Source: DAOVDI01 sp965373045
GTDB taxonomy: Bacteria > Acidobacteriota > Aminicenantia > Aminicenantales > Aminicenantaceae
Direction: 5' to 3'
DNA length: 8,845 nt
Assembly: GCA_965373045.1 (NCBI GenBank)
Contig: CBDVEQ010000117.1
Coordinates: 1 to 8,845, forward strand
Shown here: piece after piece, positions 6,822 to 8,845 of the stretch
Layout: each line of letters starts with the position of its first letter
How positions within the stretch are numbered: the stretch's first letter is position 1
The notes under the pieces: generated by a model
The model's database searches: none
What the model was told of the DNA's origin: nothing
The model's input: the letters and a program-made list of their open reading frames with translations, nothing else
Program-made: the position numbers and the translations under genes

Positions 6822-7155
6822 TGCAAGTATTTTCTTATTAACCTCCTTTTTTCTTTTTCCTTAGCCCTAGGTTTTGTGAACCATCCTTCTATCCGTGCCC
6901 TTAACTCAGTGGTTAAGTCCGCACACACTGTAACTTCAGGTCTCGGCCCCTGCGTAACTCACAAGCACAACCCATTTTCAGGATTTTTGATTTGCATTAA
7001 ATAAAACACATCAAATATCACCCCAAAATTCATCCCTAAAGGTTATAGAAAAAATGCATGAATTCTGAAACTATCTCTGTTGGAGGAAGCCGGGGTCAAT
7101 TTGAGGTCAATATTTTCTCATATGTTGAACTGTCCTCACCGGTAAAACCAGAAAT
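6822..7155. other. Intergenic stretch with a two-part hairpin (6895-6924)
   Basis: About 330 bases without a supportable gene. A hairpin is visible: GTGC (6895-6898) pairs with GCAC (6921-6924), and inside it CTTAAC (6900-6905) pairs with GTTAAG (6912-6917) around a TCAGTG loop. It lacks a T tract on either strand, so it is not an obvious terminator. On the minus strand this segment reads as a protein-like patch (DLTTELRARIEGWFTKPRAK, 6861-6920 approximately) without a convincing start; it may be a decayed gene or a non-coding RNA. A GGTCAAT direct repeat occurs at 7094-7100 and 7105-7111, an 11-base period. Confidence 0.35.
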
Positions 7156-7286
7156 ATGGTAGATGGGCATTCCGTAAACGAAAAAATCAAGTCTAAAGCG
7201 CAGCTTATCAATGAATTGGAGAAAACCCTCAAAGGCCGACTAATTTATTTGAGAGTGCTCAACTGAAGCTTATAGAAGGGCTGAAG
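7156..7286 (+). pseudogene. Remnant resembling a sensor-protein linker helix, possibly frameshifted
   Basis: ATG at 7156 opens 36 residues containing KIKSKAQLINELEKTLKG, which resembles the coiled linker ahead of PAS domains in sensor kinases (recall of LINELE-type linkers, no search). The frame ends at TGA 7264-7266. In the next frame, which is continuous with the downstream gene, the bases just before 7287 read FESAQLKLIEGLK, also linker-like, suggesting one frameshift in an old gene. There is no ribosome binding site before 7156. It is probably debris and not a functional gene. Confidence 0.3.
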
Positions 7287-8180
7287 ATGAATAGAAGAGG
7301 AAGAATACTGGTGTGTGGTGTCCTCTTTCTATCTGTTTTCATCAATTCTTACATGTGGAGTGAGAATAAGAATATACAGAAAAAGGGGGAAAATCTTAAA
7401 AAGGAACAGTTGAGAAAGAAAAAAGAGCAATATGATGAGTTCCTCAGACGAATTCAAGGAGAGGTGAGGAAAGCTCTAAAAGAAGAAACCTTTTGTAATT
7501 TAATAAAACCTGAATTTGCACACATTGATCCTGATTTTGCTTACAGAGCTCCAAAAGATGAAAAAGTTATATTCACTCAAGACATTCGCCTGGAAAAAAA
7601 GAAACTAAAGACAAGGTTAGATGTAAAACTCGGAAAAACAAGAAAAGTGATACAGATTACAAAAGAAATTAGTTTTGATAAATGGAAAGTCAAGTATAAT
7701 TACAATGTACAGCAAAAGTTCCACTCATTCAAAGGGGATGCAGAAATTGCAAGCTTTGACGCACATGTGGTGATTAGCAGCAAACAAAAACCAGCTTTTT
7801 CTGCAAGCAGATCAATTAAAGTCAGCGAATCCATAAAAGTAGTACCGTCTGGAAATTACAATTTTGAAAATAAAAATTTTGGATTTGGATTAACAGGGAG
7901 TGTGAATAAATATTTCACAGCCATGGTTTTTATTAATAGATCCCCTGGTGTTAGAAAAATGGATTACTCTTTCAAAGGATCTATACACAATATTGTAGAT
8001 GTAAGATTACATGGGAAGGCTGTGTGCAGACCCGAAAATCCAAAGGCAAGCAGAGCCACACACAATGGGGAGCTGATAAAAAAGCTAGGAAAGCATGTGT
8101 CTGTGCAAGCTGGGCTTCAGTACGAAAATTCAACTATCACCAATCCTTCATTTTCTTTTGTTTATTCGAGAAAGTTCTGA
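7287..8180 (+). CDS. Secreted beta-rich protein, candidate small outer-membrane barrel, 297 aa
   Basis: Family not recognised. Residues 1-24 are a signal peptide (MNRRGRILVCGVLFLSVFIN). Residues 25-66 form a Lys/Glu-rich, probably helical or coiled-coil segment (NLKKEQLRKKKEQYDEFLRR). From about residue 95 to the end the protein shows repeated 8-12 residue stretches with alternating polar and hydrophobic or aromatic residues (KVKYNYNVQQKF, AEIASFDAHVVIS, NFGFGLTGSV, VSVQAGLQYEN), and it ends SFSFVYSRKF with a C-terminal Phe, as outer-membrane barrel proteins do. The start has GAAGGG at 7275-7280, six bases upstream. The gene is AT-rich, like the lipoprotein gene before it. A barrel is an inference; a periplasmic beta-sandwich is possible. 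Confidence 0.78.
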   Translation: MNRRGRILVCGVLFLSVFINSYMWSENKNIQKKGENLKKEQLRKKKEQYDEFLRRIQGEVRKALKEETFCNLIKPEFAHIDPDFAYRAPKDEKVIFTQDIRLEKKKLKTRLDVKLGKTRKVIQITKEISFDKWKVKYNYNVQQKFHSFKGDAEIASFDAHVVISSKQKPAFSASRSIKVSESIKVVPSGNYNFENKNFGFGLTGSVNKYFTAMVFINRSPGVRKMDYSFKGSIHNIVDVRLHGKAVCRPENPKASRATHNGELIKKLGKHVSVQAGLQYENSTITNPSFSFVYSRKF

Positions 8181-8268
8181 ACCTTTTGTTTTGCTACCGC
8201 ACAATTTTTTTTAGAAGATCGATTCATTAATACAATTTCAGCAATTTCTAAAAACTGAATTCGTTTTT

Positions 8269-8288
8269 AAAAACAAGACGTTTTTTTT
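8269..8288 (+). terminator. AT-rich hairpin with T run after the beta-rich gene
   Basis: AAAAAC (8269-8274) pairs with GTTTTT (8280-8285) around a five-base loop, with T continuing to 8288. A second AAAAAC/GTTTTT pair lies just before it (8250-8268 approximately). Position 90 bases past the stop fits an intrinsic terminator, but stems this poor in GC are weak. Confidence 0.3.
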
Positions 8289-8337
8289 GTCTCTTTTCAA
8301 TCATATTAAAATAGTAAGGGTTAAGTAGGAATTGTGA

Positions 8338-8727
8338 CGGCTAGATCCTCAATGGCATTCTGGAGCTATAGAACATCTCCAGAATGCCATTGACCTCTAT
8401 CCGTTCCAGAATGAACAAAGATTGATCAGAAATTATCATGCCCTGTTCCATGAGTCACTAGGTTTTGCCTATGAAGCTGGAGGAAAGTTGAACGAAGCAG
8501 CGGCAGAATTCGAAAAGATCACATCCCTCACGGTAGGTCGGCTTTTCCGGGGCGACATCTATGCCAAAAGCTACTACCAGCTGGGGATAATTCATGAACA
8601 GCAGGGCAACACATCCAAAGCCAGAGAGCGTTACGAAATATTCCTCGATCTCTGGAAAGACGCTGGCCCGGGAATAGATGAGGTAGAGGATGCGAAGAAG
8701 AGGGTGGCTGGGTTAAAGAAAGAATAG
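8338..8727 (+). pseudogene. Truncated TPR protein, C-terminal part (5' end lost)
   Basis: Frame open from the stop at 8335-8337 to TAG at 8725-8727, without a single ATG; the only usable start, TTG at 8422, has no Shine-Dalgarno. The translation is TPR-like from about 8365: IEHLQNAIDLYPFQNEQ, then an ESLGFAYEAGGKLNEAAAEF helix pair, YYQLGIIHEQQGNTSKARER, and the tail LWKDAGPGIDEVEDAKKRVAGLKKE. Homology thus extends upstream of the TTG, arguing that this is the end of a larger protein. The tail matches the remnant at 1760-1957. Parent proteins of this style, from memory, are kinase-TPR regulators. It might still be expressed as an about 100-residue TPR protein, but truncation is the simpler reading. 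Confidence 0.7.
8349..8393. repeat. 17-bp perfect inverted repeat at the break of the TPR remnant
   Basis: TCAATGGCATTCTGGAG (8349-8365) and its exact reverse complement (8377-8393) flank an 11-base spacer. The right arm encodes the TPR-like residues LQNAID, while the left arm gives non-TPR residues, so the left arm looks like an inverted copy of the right. No T tract follows on either strand, so it is not a normal terminator. Confidence 0.9.
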
Positions 8728-8742
8728 ACTACGCCTTTAAAA

Positions 8743-8771
8743 GTGACAAATCCTATCCGTTAATTTATAAT
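8743..8771 (+). promoter_or_regulatory. Sigma-70-type promoter for the tRNA
   Basis: GTGACA (8743-8748, five of six matches to TTGACA), a 17-base spacer, and perfect TATAAT (8766-8771). Predicted transcription start near 8778, about five bases before the tRNA 5' end. Spacing and placement are excellent. Confidence 0.7.
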
Positions 8772-8782
8772 ATTTCATCTGT

Positions 8783-8820
8783 GGGCGGTTAGCTCAGTTG
8801 GGAGAGCGCGGCGTTCGCAA
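8783..8820 (+). tRNA. 5' half of a tRNA, anticodon CGC (Ala-type), interrupted or truncated
   Basis: Positions 1-38 of a canonical tRNA are present: acceptor strand GGGCGGT (8783-8789), TA, D-stem GCTC/GAGC around AGTTGGGA, then the 5' anticodon-stem strand CGGCG (8809-8813) and loop TTCGCAA (8814-8820). Read this way the anticodon is CGC, alanine. The expected 3' stem strand CGCCG is missing: the next bases AAAGATGACCTGG do not pair, and no T-arm is seen in the 25 bases left. The gene may be interrupted by an intron or inserted element, broken by recombination, or a chimeric assembly end. The strong promoter upstream favours a once or still functional gene. Confidence 0.6.
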
Positions 8821-8845
8821 AAAGATGACCTGGGGAATTGTTAAA

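Noticed and set aside
6587..6928. Minus-strand 113-residue frame
   Set aside because: Most of it is antisense to the lipoprotein gene and it starts at GTG without a ribosome binding site; only the part beyond 6821 is of interest and is reported separately.
8821..8845. Group I intron start after the tRNA 5' half
   Set aside because: No guide pairing to the 5' exon end could be drawn in the 25 available bases, so an intron is left as a hypothesis and is not annotated.
1..8845. CRISPR array, complete insertion sequence, toxin-antitoxin or defence module
   Set aside because: No regularly spaced repeats, no transposase with terminal repeats, and no paired small genes with recognisable toxin or nuclease motifs were found.

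Overview
The window looks like bacterial chromosome from a proteolytic, Gram-negative-type anaerobe. My best guess is the Acidobacteriota / Candidatus Aminicenantes neighbourhood. The guess rests on recall of family style: an S46 dipeptidyl-peptidase with a lipoprotein signal, and two C-terminal tails of a TPR protein ending in a 'LWKDA-PG--EV-DAKKR-AGL' signature that I associate with the many TPR-kinase proteins of that lineage. No search was run, so the assignment is an inference.

Layout. Positions 1-1266 (minus) hold a secreted M24 aminopeptidase P-type peptidase cut by the window edge. Positions 1267-2075 are gene-poor: a possible 49-residue basic ORF (1361-1510, minus) and two plus-strand remnants, an unidentified one (1572-1757) and a TPR tail (to 1957). 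Positions 2076-3035 (minus) hold an intact PLP-dependent threonine/serine dehydratase, with a possible 56-residue ORF just upstream. Positions 3554-5803 (minus) hold an S46 peptidase predicted to be a lipoprotein; its start is better placed at 5803 than at the longest-frame TTG at 5869. From about 6100 the genes lie on the plus strand: an unrecognised lipoprotein (6156-6821), a hairpin-bearing gap, a sensor-linker-like remnant (7156-7286), a secreted beta-rich protein ending in Phe that may be a small outer-membrane barrel (7287-8180), a second truncated TPR tail (8338-8727) that begins in a 17-bp perfect inverted repeat, and a tRNA promoter followed by only the 5' half of a tRNA (8783-8820).

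How the genes fit. The two exported peptidases and the dehydratase make a plausible peptide-scavenging set: S46 releases N-terminal dipeptides, the M24 enzyme removes residues before proline, and the dehydratase deaminates Thr/Ser to 2-oxoacids. They share a strand but are separated by several hundred bases, so co-transcription is not shown. By eye the dehydratase and S46 genes are clearly more GC-rich than the AT-rich lipoprotein and barrel genes.

I found no CRISPR array, complete insertion sequence or convincing new multi-gene system. The most unusual signals are the tRNA that stops matching exactly after its anticodon loop despite an excellent promoter, the long inverted repeat at the break of the TPR remnant, and the high density of decayed gene tails.
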